Translations under genes and position numbers: made by a program
The notes under the pieces: model-generated
The model's database searches: none
What the model was told of the DNA's origin: nothing
What the model saw: the letters and a program-made list of their open reading frames with translations, nothing else
NCBI RefSeq assembly: GCF_000512205.2
Contig: NZ_CP006644.1
Coordinates: 3,404,520 to 3,468,519 of the forward strand
DNA: 64,000 nt
Direction: 5' to 3'
Source: Sphingomonas sanxanigenens DSM 19645 = NX02
GTDB taxonomy: Bacteria > Pseudomonadota > Alphaproteobacteria > Sphingomonadales > Sphingomonadaceae
Shown here: positions 18,849 to 30,023 of the stretch, one piece after another
How positions within the stretch are numbered: the stretch's first letter is position 1
How the letters are laid out: every line of letters starts with the position of its first letter

Positions 18849-18874
18849 CGGTCAGTCGAGGTCGGCAGGCGGCG

Positions 18875-19789
18875 CTACCCGCCCGAACTCGCCGGCTCGA
18901 AATCGAACGCACCCGTCGCGCCATCGCCGGCCGGCGCCCTCGGAAGGCTGCGCGCTGCCTGTCGCAGCGCCGCCACCAGCGCCATCGGATCGGCCCCTTC
19001 CGCGCGCATCTCCGCCAACGACCGCGCACCATCGCGCTTGGCGAGGCGGCGGCCATCGGGGCCGGTCAGCAAGCGATGGTGATGATAGACCGGGCTCGGC
19101 AGGTCGAGCAGCGCCTGTAGCAGGCGGTGGACATGGGTGGCCGCGTAGAGATCCTCACCGCGGACGATGTCCGTGACGCCTTGCGCAGCGTCGTCGATCG
19201 TCACCGCCAGATGATAGCTGGTCGGCGCGTCCTTGCGCGCAAGGACGACATCGCCATGGATCTCGGGCGTCGCCGGTACCGCGCGATGCGCGCCATCGCT
19301 CCAGACCAGCGGCCCCGTCGCAGCCATCGCCGCAGCGACGTCGAGCCGCCAGGCGTGCGGCTCCGTTTCCATGCGGCGCGCGCGTTCGTCGGCCGGCAGC
19401 CGCCGACAGGTACCGGGGTAGAGCGGCCCATCGGGCCCGTGCGGCGCAGCGGCGCTCGCGGCGATCTCGGCGGCGATCGCAGCGCGCGTGCAGAAACAGG
19501 GATAGACCAGCCCCGCCGCCTTGAGCCGATCGAGCGCCGCCGCGTAGAGCGGCAGCCGCCCGGACTGGCGGACGACCGGCCCATATGGTGTCAGCCCGAG
19601 CCAGGCGAGATCCTCCACGATCCCCTCGACGAACGCCTCGCGCGTGCGACCGGGGTCGATATCCTCGATCCTCAGCAGGAAATGTCCTCCCGCATCCGCC
19701 GCGAAATCATGCGCGGCGAGCGCCGAAAAGGCATGGCCCAGATGCAGCCGGCCGGTGGGGCTCGGCGCAAAACGTGTCGTCACTGCCAT
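18875..19789 (-). CDS. gluQRS: Glutamyl-Q tRNA(Asp) synthetase
   Basis: A 304-residue truncated glutamyl-tRNA synthetase homologue that attaches glutamate to queuosine in tRNA-Asp. It has the class I motif HLGHAF near the start, the zinc-site cysteines CFCTRA and YPGTC, and the KMSKS equivalent LAKRDGA. It lacks the anticodon-binding domain of full GltX, which separates it from GltX. The start at 19789 fits TTRFAPSPTGRLHLGH; the longer frame to 19885 would overlap the divergent HNH promoter. Confidence 0.93.
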   Translation of the reverse strand: MAVTTRFAPSPTGRLHLGHAFSALAAHDFAADAGGHFLLRIEDIDPGRTREAFVEGIVEDLAWLGLTPYGPVVRQSGRLPLYAAALDRLKAAGLVYPCFCTRAAIAAEIAASAAAPHGPDGPLYPGTCRRLPADERARRMETEPHAWRLDVAAAMAATGPLVWSDGAHRAVPATPEIHGDVVLARKDAPTSYHLAVTIDDAAQGVTDIVRGEDLYAATHVHRLLQALLDLPSPVYHHHRLLTGPDGRRLAKRDGARSLAEMRAEGADPMALVAALRQAARSLPRAPAGDGATGAFDFEPASSGG

Positions 19790-19801
19790 GGAATCAGCCT
19801 C

Positions 19802-19831
19802 TTGACGCAGAGTCACGCGATCTGCTGTCAT
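19802..19831 (+). promoter_or_regulatory. Putative promoter of the HNH nuclease gene
   Basis: TTGACG (19802-19807) and TGTCAT (19826-19831) are separated by 18 bases in the gap between divergent gluQRS and the HNH gene. The start site would leave a leader of about 50 bases. Confidence 0.45.
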
Positions 19832-19887
19832 GCTCCCGTCACGTTCCTTGAGCAAAGAACGCGACGAGCAAGGGGGACGAGGCACCC

Positions 19888-20454
19888 ATGTACCATCCCG
19901 ATCTGATCCGGCATCCGGACAGTTGCCCCACTCTTGTGCTGAACGCGGACTACACGCCGCTCAGCTATTACCCGCTGAGCCTGTGGCCGTGGCAGACCGC
20001 GATAAAGGCGGTGTTTCTGGACAGGGTGGATATCGTCGCAACCTATGAACGGCAGGTGCGAAGTCCCACCAGCGCGATGAAGATCCCGTCGGTCATCGCG
20101 CTCAAGCAATATGTGAAACCCTCGCAATATCCCGCCTTCACCCGCTTCAACCTGTTCCTTCGCGACAAGTTCGCCTGCCAATATTGCGGCGCGACGAGGG
20201 ACCTCACATTCGACCATGTCATCCCCCGCGCCTACGGTGGCCGCACGACCTGGGAGAATGTGGCAACCGCCTGCGCCCCCTGCAACCTGAGGAAGGGCGG
20301 CCGCACCCCGAACGAGGCCAAGATGCCGCTGCACCTCGCGCCGATCCGGCCGACGAGCTGGCAACTGCAGGAACATGGCCGCAGCTTCCCCCCCAATTTT
20401 CTGCACGAAAGCTGGCACGACTGGCTCTATTGGGACATCGAACTGGAGGCCTGA
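19888..20454 (+). CDS. HNH endonuclease family protein
   Basis: A 188-residue protein with a complete HNH/zinc motif in its C-terminal half: CQYCGATRDLTFDHVIPRAY, then GGRTTWENVATAC and CNLRKGG. The preceding region (LVLNADYTPLSYYPLS, AIKAVFLDRVDIV) is characteristic of a widely conserved solitary HNH family in alphaproteobacteria and cyanobacteria, not of a restriction or phage enzyme. No methylase or toxin partner is adjacent. It has no signal peptide. Function is presumed to be DNA cleavage or repair, unproven. Confidence 0.88.
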   Translation: MYHPDLIRHPDSCPTLVLNADYTPLSYYPLSLWPWQTAIKAVFLDRVDIVATYERQVRSPTSAMKIPSVIALKQYVKPSQYPAFTRFNLFLRDKFACQYCGATRDLTFDHVIPRAYGGRTTWENVATACAPCNLRKGGRTPNEAKMPLHLAPIRPTSWQLQEHGRSFPPNFLHESWHDWLYWDIELEA

Positions 20455-20527
20455 GATTCCCCCGTCCGCGTGCGGCGGGACCCGGTCCGATACCGTGCGG
20501 AAGCGCATGCACATGCCCTCCCCTCAA

Positions 20528-20547
20528 CCCTCCCGCCAGCGGGAGGG
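20528..20547. repeat. GC palindrome of the TCCCGC/GCGGGA type
   Basis: Arms 20528-20536 and 20539-20547 are perfect reverse complements with only 2 central bases. The palindrome sits between the HNH gene and the convergent small lipoprotein gene, so it may terminate both. Its core recurs at 35272-35295 and 41201-41224. Confidence 0.6.
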
Positions 20548-20550
20548 GAA

Positions 20551-20661
20551 TTACGCCAGGGGCATCGTCGGCAGCTTGCTGCCGCCGGACGCACGCTCCG
20601 AGCATGCGGGCAGCGCCAGCGCGACGAGAAGCAGGGCAAGGAACAATCGGGTTGCAGCCAT
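20551..20661 (-). CDS. Small lipoprotein, 36 residues
   Basis: A short leftward reading frame encodes a basic start (MAATR), a hydrophobic core (LFLALLLVALALPAC) with an LPAC lipobox, and a tail of only 16 residues after the cysteine. That is a complete lipoprotein signal with almost no mature domain. Similar tiny lipoproteins are common in sphingomonads and usually unannotated. An AAGG box lies about 11 bases upstream. It is unrelated in sequence to YifL/LptM as far as can be seen, since the KGPLY motif is absent. Coding status is inferred from the signal alone. Confidence 0.65.
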   Translation of the reverse strand: MAATRLFLALLLVALALPACSERASGGSKLPTMPLA

Positions 20662-20731
20662 GACGGTGCCGCCTTAGCCGCAAACGCCGCATTTTGAAAT
20701 GAGCCCGGCGGCAAAAAAGGAGAGGCAGTCC

Positions 20732-23455
<2,724 letters not shown>

Positions 23456-23485
23456 GACCCCTTTCCGCCCCGGGGGAGAGAAGAC

Positions 23486-25162
23486 TCAGTCCGCGCTCGC
23501 CACGTCCCGCAGCATCTGCCCCTCGCGCCACCCCGCGATCGCCTCGACATCGACCCCCAGCCGCTCCAGCACGGCCACCGCCGCGTCGAGCCCCGGTGTT
23601 CCGGATTCCACGACCGGCACCAGGCCGATCTCGGCGAAGCGCGCCGCCTCCGCAGGATCGTCGACGATGGCGACGCGGGTGAGGCCGGGAAAGAACTGCC
23701 GGGCGATCGGTGTGATGCCGCTCGACGTTTCGAGGGACGGCGTGGTGATCACGCTGATGCGGCGGCCGGCCATGCCCAGCGGCTCCCAGATGCGCGGGTC
23801 GAAATAGTCGCCGAACACCACGTTGTAGCCATCGGCGGTCGCCTCGCGCAGGCGCTGCTCGTCATTCTCGATCGCGGCATAGTCGATGTCGAACGCGGCC
23901 AGCGCGTCGGCGACGGTGCGGCCGCGCTGGTTCATGCCGACGATGAACACCGGCGCGGTCAGCCCGCGCGGCTGCAGTTCGGGGTCGGCCGCGATCACCC
24001 GGCGCTGGCGCAGCCGCCCCGCCAGCGTGCGGCCGAACTGCGCGACGTTGGGCGTTACCGCGAGGCTCAGCGCCACCGCGGCGATCAGCACCGCACTATG
24101 CTCCTCGCCGATCAGCGCGCGCACCGGCGGCAGGCTGAAGATCACGAAGGCGAATTCGGAGCCCTGCGCCAGCAGGAAGCCGAGTTGCGCGGAGCCGGGC
24201 ACCGACCAGCGGAAGGCGAGGCTGGCGATCGCGTTGAGCACCACCTTCCCCGCCACCAGCAGCGCTGCCGCGACCAGCACCCCCGGCCACAGCTCCGCCA
24301 GCGCCACGACATTCAGCGACAGGCCGACGGTGACGAAGAAGAAGCCGAGCAGCAGCCCGCGAAACGGCTTGATCTCCGACTGGATGATCGCGCGGTAGGG
24401 CGTTTCGGTGATGATCATGCCGCCGAGAAACGCGCCCAGGGTGAGCGACAGGCCGAGTTGCCCCGTCGCCCAGCCCGCCGCGAGCGCGATCAGCAGCGCC
24501 ATCGCGGTGAACACCTCTTCATTGCGGTTGCGCGCGACGAGATCGAACAGCGGCCGCACCACCAGCTTGGCGAGCCCGGCCGCGACGAGGAAGGCGCCTA
24601 CCGCCTTGAGCAATGCCATCCCCGCAGCCGGCGCGATCGCCTCCCCCGTGCCCAGCGCGGTGGCGACGATCAGCAGGAAGATCGCCGCGATATCCTGGAA
24701 AACGAGGATCGAGGTGGCGGTGAGCCCCACCGGGCAGTTCTGCTGGTGACGCTCCGCGATCAGCCGCGCGACCACAGCGGTCGAGGAAAGCGCCAATGTG
24801 GCGCCGACCAGCGCCGCCGCATAGAATGGCAGGCCGAACGCCATCGCGATCAACCCGAGCCCTACCGTACCGGCGATCATCTGCACCGGGCCGAAGCCGA
24901 ACACGTCCGCCGCCTGATCCATCAGGTGGCGCGTCGAGAAATGCAGGCCGATGTCGAACAGCAGGAAGATCACGCCCAGTTCGGCGAGGATCTTGATGAT
25001 CTCATTGGCTTCGACCCAACCGGTCGCGCGCAGGAAGATGCCGAGCGCGAGATAGCCGACGATCGGACTGAGCCCGAGGAGGCGCGATCCGATCGCCGCG
25101 ACCACACCGCCGGCAAGCAGCAGGATCACCGGGGACAGCGCCTGGAGAACGGTCAGTTCCAT
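23486..25162 (-). CDS. CPA2 family monovalent cation:proton antiporter (YbaL/KefB type)
   Basis: A 558-residue protein with about 12 membrane helices (residues 1-390) and a C-terminal cytosolic TrkA-N/RCK domain (about 415-530, starting VFIVGMNQRGRTVADAL). The membrane part has FLLFDIGLHF, the LALSSTAVV helix and LTLGAFLGGMIITET, as in KefB, KefC and YbaL. It exchanges K+ or Na+ for protons in the inner membrane. Its likely promoter carries a direct repeat (25267-25282), and a large OmpR-type regulator lies just upstream in the same direction. Confidence 0.9.
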   Translation of the reverse strand: MELTVLQALSPVILLLAGGVVAAIGSRLLGLSPIVGYLALGIFLRATGWVEANEIIKILAELGVIFLLFDIGLHFSTRHLMDQAADVFGFGPVQMIAGTVGLGLIAMAFGLPFYAAALVGATLALSSTAVVARLIAERHQQNCPVGLTATSILVFQDIAAIFLLIVATALGTGEAIAPAAGMALLKAVGAFLVAAGLAKLVVRPLFDLVARNRNEEVFTAMALLIALAAGWATGQLGLSLTLGAFLGGMIITETPYRAIIQSEIKPFRGLLLGFFFVTVGLSLNVVALAELWPGVLVAAALLVAGKVVLNAIASLAFRWSVPGSAQLGFLLAQGSEFAFVIFSLPPVRALIGEEHSAVLIAAVALSLAVTPNVAQFGRTLAGRLRQRRVIAADPELQPRGLTAPVFIVGMNQRGRTVADALAAFDIDYAAIENDEQRLREATADGYNVVFGDYFDPRIWEPLGMAGRRISVITTPSLETSSGITPIARQFFPGLTRVAIVDDPAEAARFAEIGLVPVVESGTPGLDAAVAVLERLGVDVEAIAGWREGQMLRDVASAD

Positions 25163-25243
25163 CGCGGCGGCGCCGGCGGGCAGGACCGATCGGGGCCGTT
25201 CATCGCTCTATCATCCCTGTTCCCGCTGCCCGAGCAAAAAACT

Positions 25244-25282
25244 AGATCATGCCGTTGGTTACGGAGTGTAAAAAGATGTAAA
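25244..25282 (-). promoter_or_regulatory. Putative antiporter promoter with 10-bp-period direct repeat
   Basis: Two TGTAAA copies (25267-25272 and 25277-25282) start exactly 10 bases apart. Read on the minus strand the left copy is a -35 box (TTTACA), followed after 17 bases by TGATCT (25249-25244). A tandem repeat with one helical turn of spacing is the layout bound by OmpR-type winged helices, and such a regulator is encoded next door. The link is inference. Confidence 0.45.
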
Positions 25283-25325
25283 TCGGCTCAGGCGCAAGGA
25301 TGTGCAATCCGGTTCGGCGCACATT

Positions 25326-28196
25326 TCAGGCCGAGCGGGTCTTTCCTGCTTCGGCGCGCCGCAGCAGCGCCGCGGCAGCAACCAGATCGCGCGTCGCGAG
25401 CCCCTCACCGAAACGGCGGCGAACCGGCGCGAGCAGCGTTACCGCCTCGGCGAAACGCCCCGAATCCACACGCTGTGCGGCAAGATCCGTCGCCACGCGC
25501 AGCTCGAACGCCAGGGCCCCGATCGCACGCGCGTCGGCCAGCGCCGCCCGACGCAGCGTCTCCGCCGCCGCCGTCTGCCCCGCGCGCTCGAGGATCGCGG
25601 CATCGATCCGCTGGGTTTCGGCGTGGCACCACCGCTCGCCCTGCGCCGCATTGTAGCGGTGCGCATCGGCGATCGTGGCGATGGCCTCTTCAAGCCGGCC
25701 ATGGCGCGCGAGCGCGTCGGCGAGCAGGCCGAGGTGCATGCCGATGCGCATGGTGAAGCGCGCTTCCAGCAGCCCATCGATCGCCTCGCGCATCGCCGCG
25801 GTCGCATCGCTGCCGCGTAGATCGGCCAGCGCGGCGGCGAAGAAGCGCGCCACGGGCGCCCACAAGGCGATCGGCTCGCGTTCCAGGTTGGCGCGCAGCA
25901 GCGCGGTATAGCGGTCGAGCGCGGCTTCATCGCCAGTCCACAACGCCACCGGCAAGGCGGCAAGCCCGAGCGCGTTGGACTCCGAGACGATATGGCCGAG
26001 GCTGCCCGCCGCCGACACCGCGGCGTCTGCCGCCGCCGCCGCGGTGTCGGCATCGCCGCCCAGCCACGCGACGAACGGCAGGTAGCAGCGGATACCGATG
26101 AAGCGATCGACCTGGATGCCCGCCATGCGCGACCGGCCGTCGGGCCGGTCATAGGTTGCCGCAAGCCGGTCGAGCACCGCGCGGCTCTCCGCCAGTTCGC
26201 CGCCGAAGGCGCGCGCCCACGCACGCATCCGCTCGATCTCGGGTGTGATCGCCCCCGCCGCATCCGGTGCGCCGACGAACATCTCGGCATAGGCCGCCGC
26301 CTCGGCCATCCGGCCGGTCTGGATCAGGAAGAAGCAGAGGCCCACCTGCGCGCGCAGGCTGTGCCCTTCGCTGCCGGCCCGCTGGGCGAGAGCGATCGCA
26401 TCCCGCCATGCAGCCTCGATGCCGGGCAGCAGCGTGCGGGTATAGATCATGCTCCACGCCCGGAAGCCGGCGAGCTTGGCCTCCAGCAGATCGTCGCACG
26501 GCACCGATGCCGCACGATCCAGCGCGCGTTCGACCGCCGCCTGCGCCTCGCTCATCAGCGAGGCCTCGAACCACAGCGGGATCGCGGCCACCGTCAGCCG
26601 GATACCCAGCGCGGCATCGCCGCCCTCGCCGAAGGCCCAGGCGAGCGCGGCGCGCAGATCGGGCAGGCGCCGGCGGTAGAGCCTGGTCCACTCGGCGGTA
26701 TCGCGCCAATGCCATTCCTCCTCGGCATGCTCGAAGATGGCGAGCAGGCGTTCGGCATGCGCGGGCAGTGCCCGCACGTCCCCGCCCTCCTCGCGCCGCC
26801 GCCGCGCGGCGTGGCGGCGGGTGCTGTCGAGCAGGCGATAGCGCAGCGCCGGGCCATCGACCTGCGCTGCCAGCAGCGACTTGGCGACGAGGCCGCCCAG
26901 CGCCACCGCGACCGCAACCGGCGCCAGCGGTGCAGCGGCGGCGATCGCCACGGCATCGTCCTGTTCGAACGCGTCCGCGAACACCGAAACGAGCCGATGA
27001 ACCGCCGCCTCGTCGCGCGACAGCAGGCGATAGCTCCAGTCGATCGTCTCCATCAGCGTTTCATGACGCAGCGGCGCCGTCCCCGCCTGGCGGTTGCGGA
27101 AGCCGAGATGCTCGTTGAGCATTGCCGGCAGCGTGCCCACGGGGTGCTGATCGACCTTCGCCGCGACCAGTTCGATCGCCAGCGGCACCCCGTCCAGCGC
27201 GCGGCAGACGCGCGCGATCGCGGCGCAATCGCCGTCGACGAGCTGATAGCCCGACCATTCGGCCGCGCGGCGGACGAACAGGTCGATCGCGGAGAAGCCC
27301 AGGGCCGTGGCGGCGGTCAACGGCATGCCGGGGGGCGGCACGGCGAGGGCATCGAGCCACACGACATGCTCGTCGGCCAGGCGGAGCGGTTCGCGGCTGG
27401 TCGCAAGCAGCAGCGCCGCGCCGCCGGCCGCGGCGAGGCGCCCGGCGAACAGTGTCGCCGCGGGCAGCACATGCTCGCAGCTGTCGAGCAGCACCAGCAT
27501 GCGGCGACCGCGCAGATGCTCCACGGCGGCGGCGAGCAGGTCACCGGGATTGCCGCGCAGCCCCAGCGCCGCCACCAGCGCGGAGGGCAAGAGCAGCGGA
27601 TCGTCGATCGTCGCGAGATCCACGAAGCAGAGCCCGTCGGGACAATCCGCCTCGAACGCGTGCGCCGCTGCCAGCGCGACCGTGGTCTTGCCGATGCCCC
27701 CCGCACCCACGACGCTCACATGCCGATGCGCCCTGAGATCGGCGAGGATCGCCGCCACCTCGGTGTCGCGGCCGACCATCTCGCGCGCCGCCGGAAAGCT
27801 GCGCGGCTCGACGTCGCCGGGCGCGGCCTCATCCTCGCCCATCGGACGATCGCCGACCTGGACGGGTGCGACGAAGCGGTAACCGCGCCCGGCGATCGTC
27901 GCGATATAGGTGGGCGGCATCTGCGTATCGCCCAGCGAGCGCCGCAGATTGTGCATGTTCACCTTGAGATTGCTGTCATGCACGAACGTGTCGGGCCACG
28001 CGGCTGCCATCAAGTCCTTCTTGTCGACCAGCGTGCCGCTGCGCTGGACGAGCAGGCATAGCAATTCGAACGCCCGGCCGCCCAGCCGCACCGGGAGATT
28101 GCCGTGCAGCAGCCGCTGCCGGCTGGGGATCAGTCGATAGGGCCCGAAGGCGTAGATCCGCTCCCATCCCGCCTCATCGTTCGACTGCCCGGCCAT
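25326..28196 (-). CDS. Winged-helix / NB-ARC-like ATPase / TPR transcriptional regulator
   Basis: A protein of about 956 residues with three parts. Residues about 15-100 form an OmpR-type winged helix (LGGRAFELLCLLVQRSG, then NLKVNMHNLRRSLGD, ending IAGRGYRFVAP). About 140-420 is a STAND-type ATPase with Walker A GAGGIGKTT and Walker B RRMLVLLDSCEH. The rest is Ala-rich helical repeats of TPR type. Such proteins switch genes in response to an unknown ligand sensed by the repeats. The start is uncertain: the ATG at 28196 has a G-rich box, and another ATG lies at 28220. It diverges from a diguanylate cyclase gene. Confidence 0.85.
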   Translation of the reverse strand: MAGQSNDEAGWERIYAFGPYRLIPSRQRLLHGNLPVRLGGRAFELLCLLVQRSGTLVDKKDLMAAAWPDTFVHDSNLKVNMHNLRRSLGDTQMPPTYIATIAGRGYRFVAPVQVGDRPMGEDEAAPGDVEPRSFPAAREMVGRDTEVAAILADLRAHRHVSVVGAGGIGKTTVALAAAHAFEADCPDGLCFVDLATIDDPLLLPSALVAALGLRGNPGDLLAAAVEHLRGRRMLVLLDSCEHVLPAATLFAGRLAAAGGAALLLATSREPLRLADEHVVWLDALAVPPPGMPLTAATALGFSAIDLFVRRAAEWSGYQLVDGDCAAIARVCRALDGVPLAIELVAAKVDQHPVGTLPAMLNEHLGFRNRQAGTAPLRHETLMETIDWSYRLLSRDEAAVHRLVSVFADAFEQDDAVAIAAAAPLAPVAVAVALGGLVAKSLLAAQVDGPALRYRLLDSTRRHAARRRREEGGDVRALPAHAERLLAIFEHAEEEWHWRDTAEWTRLYRRRLPDLRAALAWAFGEGGDAALGIRLTVAAIPLWFEASLMSEAQAAVERALDRAASVPCDDLLEAKLAGFRAWSMIYTRTLLPGIEAAWRDAIALAQRAGSEGHSLRAQVGLCFFLIQTGRMAEAAAYAEMFVGAPDAAGAITPEIERMRAWARAFGGELAESRAVLDRLAATYDRPDGRSRMAGIQVDRFIGIRCYLPFVAWLGGDADTAAAAADAAVSAAGSLGHIVSESNALGLAALPVALWTGDEAALDRYTALLRANLEREPIALWAPVARFFAAALADLRGSDATAAMREAIDGLLEARFTMRIGMHLGLLADALARHGRLEEAIATIADAHRYNAAQGERWCHAETQRIDAAILERAGQTAAAETLRRAALADARAIGALAFELRVATDLAAQRVDSGRFAEAVTLLAPVRRRFGEGLATRDLVAAAALLRRAEAGKTRSA

Positions 28197-28335
28197 CCCG
28201 CATTTCCCCCGCCGCAACATCGCCCCCGCGCCGCCCCCGCCGCGGGTTCGCCCCGATCATGACGGGCGAGACCGCCATTACTCACTGTTAACCAAAGTCT
28301 GGCAAGAGGCTGCTGATTTTCCGGGAAAGAGAAGC

Positions 28336-29451
28336 GTGTTCCAGCTGCCCGACCTCGAGACGTTGCGTCTGTGCAGTACGGTTGCGACGATGTCCTTCGC
28401 CATCGTCTTCGCCGTGCTGTGGTTTGCACGCCGCAGCGAGACTCCGTTGCTCTACTGGTCGGCCAGCATGGGTCTCTATGGCCTGGTGCTGATCGCGTTC
28501 GGTTACGTGCCGCACGGCTCATGGATCGCAGTGAGCACCCTGATGGTGGTGCTGGCCTTCACCAACATCCTCGTCCTCGCCGGCATCCGCCGCTTCGAAG
28601 GGCTGCCGCCCTTCCACCCCTGGATGCTGCTTCCCATCCTGCTTCCCGCATCGGGCCATGCCCTGGCGGAATTGCTGCCGACGCCCGCGGACCCGATCGC
28701 GGCGATGGTGCTGGATGGCGCCGAGGGGCTGGCCCTGCTGTTGTCGATCACGATGATCGCCAGCGCCACGCTGCTGGGGTTCCCCGCAAGGCCGAGCCGC
28801 GGGCGGACGATCGCCGCAGTCGCACTGTTCGGCTATGTGCCGGCCTATGTCGCCGCGGCGGTTCTCAGCCAGGGCGCGGCGTCACCGGATATCGTTGCCA
28901 TCATACCCCTGCTCGCCGACCAGGTCTTCCTCGGCGTCCTCAGCCTTGCGCTGCTCTCGATGGCCGGCGAGCGCGCGCTCGCCCAGCTGCGCCAGGTCGC
29001 GTTGCGCGACCCCCTGACCGGTGCGTGGAACCGCGCGGGGCTGGCGGCGGCGCAGGCCCGCCTGCTGGTGGAGGGCGCGGTGGTGGTGGCGGTGGACATC
29101 GATCATTTCAAGGCGATCAACGACCGCCACGGCCATGACGCCGGCGATCAGGTGCTGATCACGCTTTCCCATCATGCCTGCACGCTGGCGGACCAGCTTG
29201 GCGGATCCTTCGCGCGGGTGGGCGGCGACGAGTTCGTCGCCATTCTCCCGCCGGGCAGCGACGCGCATCGCTTCGCCGACCGGCTGAGTGCGCTCGGCCG
29301 TCGCCATCCCGTCCATCAGGGCACATGGACGATCAGCATCGGGCTGGCGCATGTCCAGGCCGGCGACACCAACTTCCACGATGCACGGCGCCGCGCCGAT
29401 GGCCGGCTCTACGCGGCGAAGGCCGCAGGCCGCGACCAGGTCGCGGCCTGA
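28336..29451 (+). CDS. Membrane diguanylate cyclase (GGDEF)
   Basis: A 371-residue protein starting at GTG. The first 210 residues hold about six membrane helices without a recognisable sensor. The C-terminal GGDEF domain makes c-di-GMP from GTP: the active site GGDEF is at residues 296-300 (RVGGDEFVAIL), with DPLTGAWNR and DIDHFKAINDRHGHDAGD before it. The RxxD inhibitory site normally a few residues upstream is absent, so product inhibition is not expected. A DedA-like gene starts 10 bases after the stop, probably in the same operon. Confidence 0.9.
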   Translation: MFQLPDLETLRLCSTVATMSFAIVFAVLWFARRSETPLLYWSASMGLYGLVLIAFGYVPHGSWIAVSTLMVVLAFTNILVLAGIRRFEGLPPFHPWMLLPILLPASGHALAELLPTPADPIAAMVLDGAEGLALLLSITMIASATLLGFPARPSRGRTIAAVALFGYVPAYVAAAVLSQGAASPDIVAIIPLLADQVFLGVLSLALLSMAGERALAQLRQVALRDPLTGAWNRAGLAAAQARLLVEGAVVVAVDIDHFKAINDRHGHDAGDQVLITLSHHACTLADQLGGSFARVGGDEFVAILPPGSDAHRFADRLSALGRRHPVHQGTWTISIGLAHVQAGDTNFHDARRRADGRLYAAKAAGRDQVAA

Positions 29452-29461
29452 CCGTTTCGCG

Positions 29462-30016
29462 ATGATGCTCGAAACACTGGTTGCCCGTTACGGCCTGATC
29501 GCGCTGTTCCTCGGCGCGGGGATCGAGGGGGAAACGGTCGTCATCCTCGGCGGGATCATGGTGCACCGGGGCATATTGCCGCCGCTGCCTGCGATCGCGG
29601 CGGCGGCGGCGGGCTCCTTCGTCGCCGACCAGATCTTCTTCGCGCTCGGCCGGCGCTTCCGCGACCATCGCTTCGTCCGCCGCATCCGTGACCGGCCCGC
29701 CTTCGCCCGCGCGCTCGCCACGTTCGAACGGCGCCCGACCGCCTTCGTCTTCGCCTTCCGCTTCCTCTACGGGCTGCGCACGGTAAGCCCCGTCGCGATC
29801 GGCACCACCACCTTGCCCACCGCCCGCTTCATGGGCGTCAACGCCGCCTCCGCGACGCTGTGGGGCACGACGTTCGTCGGCGCCGGCTATCTCTTCGGCC
29901 AAGCGATCGAAACCGCGTTCGGCCGCATCCGGCCGCTCGAACATGTGCTGATCCCCGCGGCGGCGGTGATCCTGCTGCTGGCCATCGGCGTGCGCGGGTG
30001 GCGCCGACGGCGATAG
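29462..30016 (+). CDS. DedA family membrane protein
   Basis: A 184-residue multi-helix inner-membrane protein. The DedA (SNARE-associated, PF09335) features are GAGIEGETVVILGG near residue 20, the GSFVADQIFFALGRRF segment and FRFLYGLRTVSPVAIG, with its conserved Arg and Gly. DedA proteins act as undecaprenyl-phosphate or phospholipid flippases. It starts 10 bases after the diguanylate cyclase stop. It converges on the cardiolipin synthase gene, with 7 bases between stop codons. Confidence 0.88.
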   Translation: MMLETLVARYGLIALFLGAGIEGETVVILGGIMVHRGILPPLPAIAAAAAGSFVADQIFFALGRRFRDHRFVRRIRDRPAFARALATFERRPTAFVFAFRFLYGLRTVSPVAIGTTTLPTARFMGVNAASATLWGTTFVGAGYLFGQAIETAFGRIRPLEHVLIPAAAVILLLAIGVRGWRRRR

Positions 30017-30023
30017 CCGGCGC

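Noticed and set aside
19888-20454. HNH nuclease as part of a restriction or phage system
   Set aside because: No methylase, integrase, terminase or portal gene is near; it belongs to a solitary, widely conserved HNH family.
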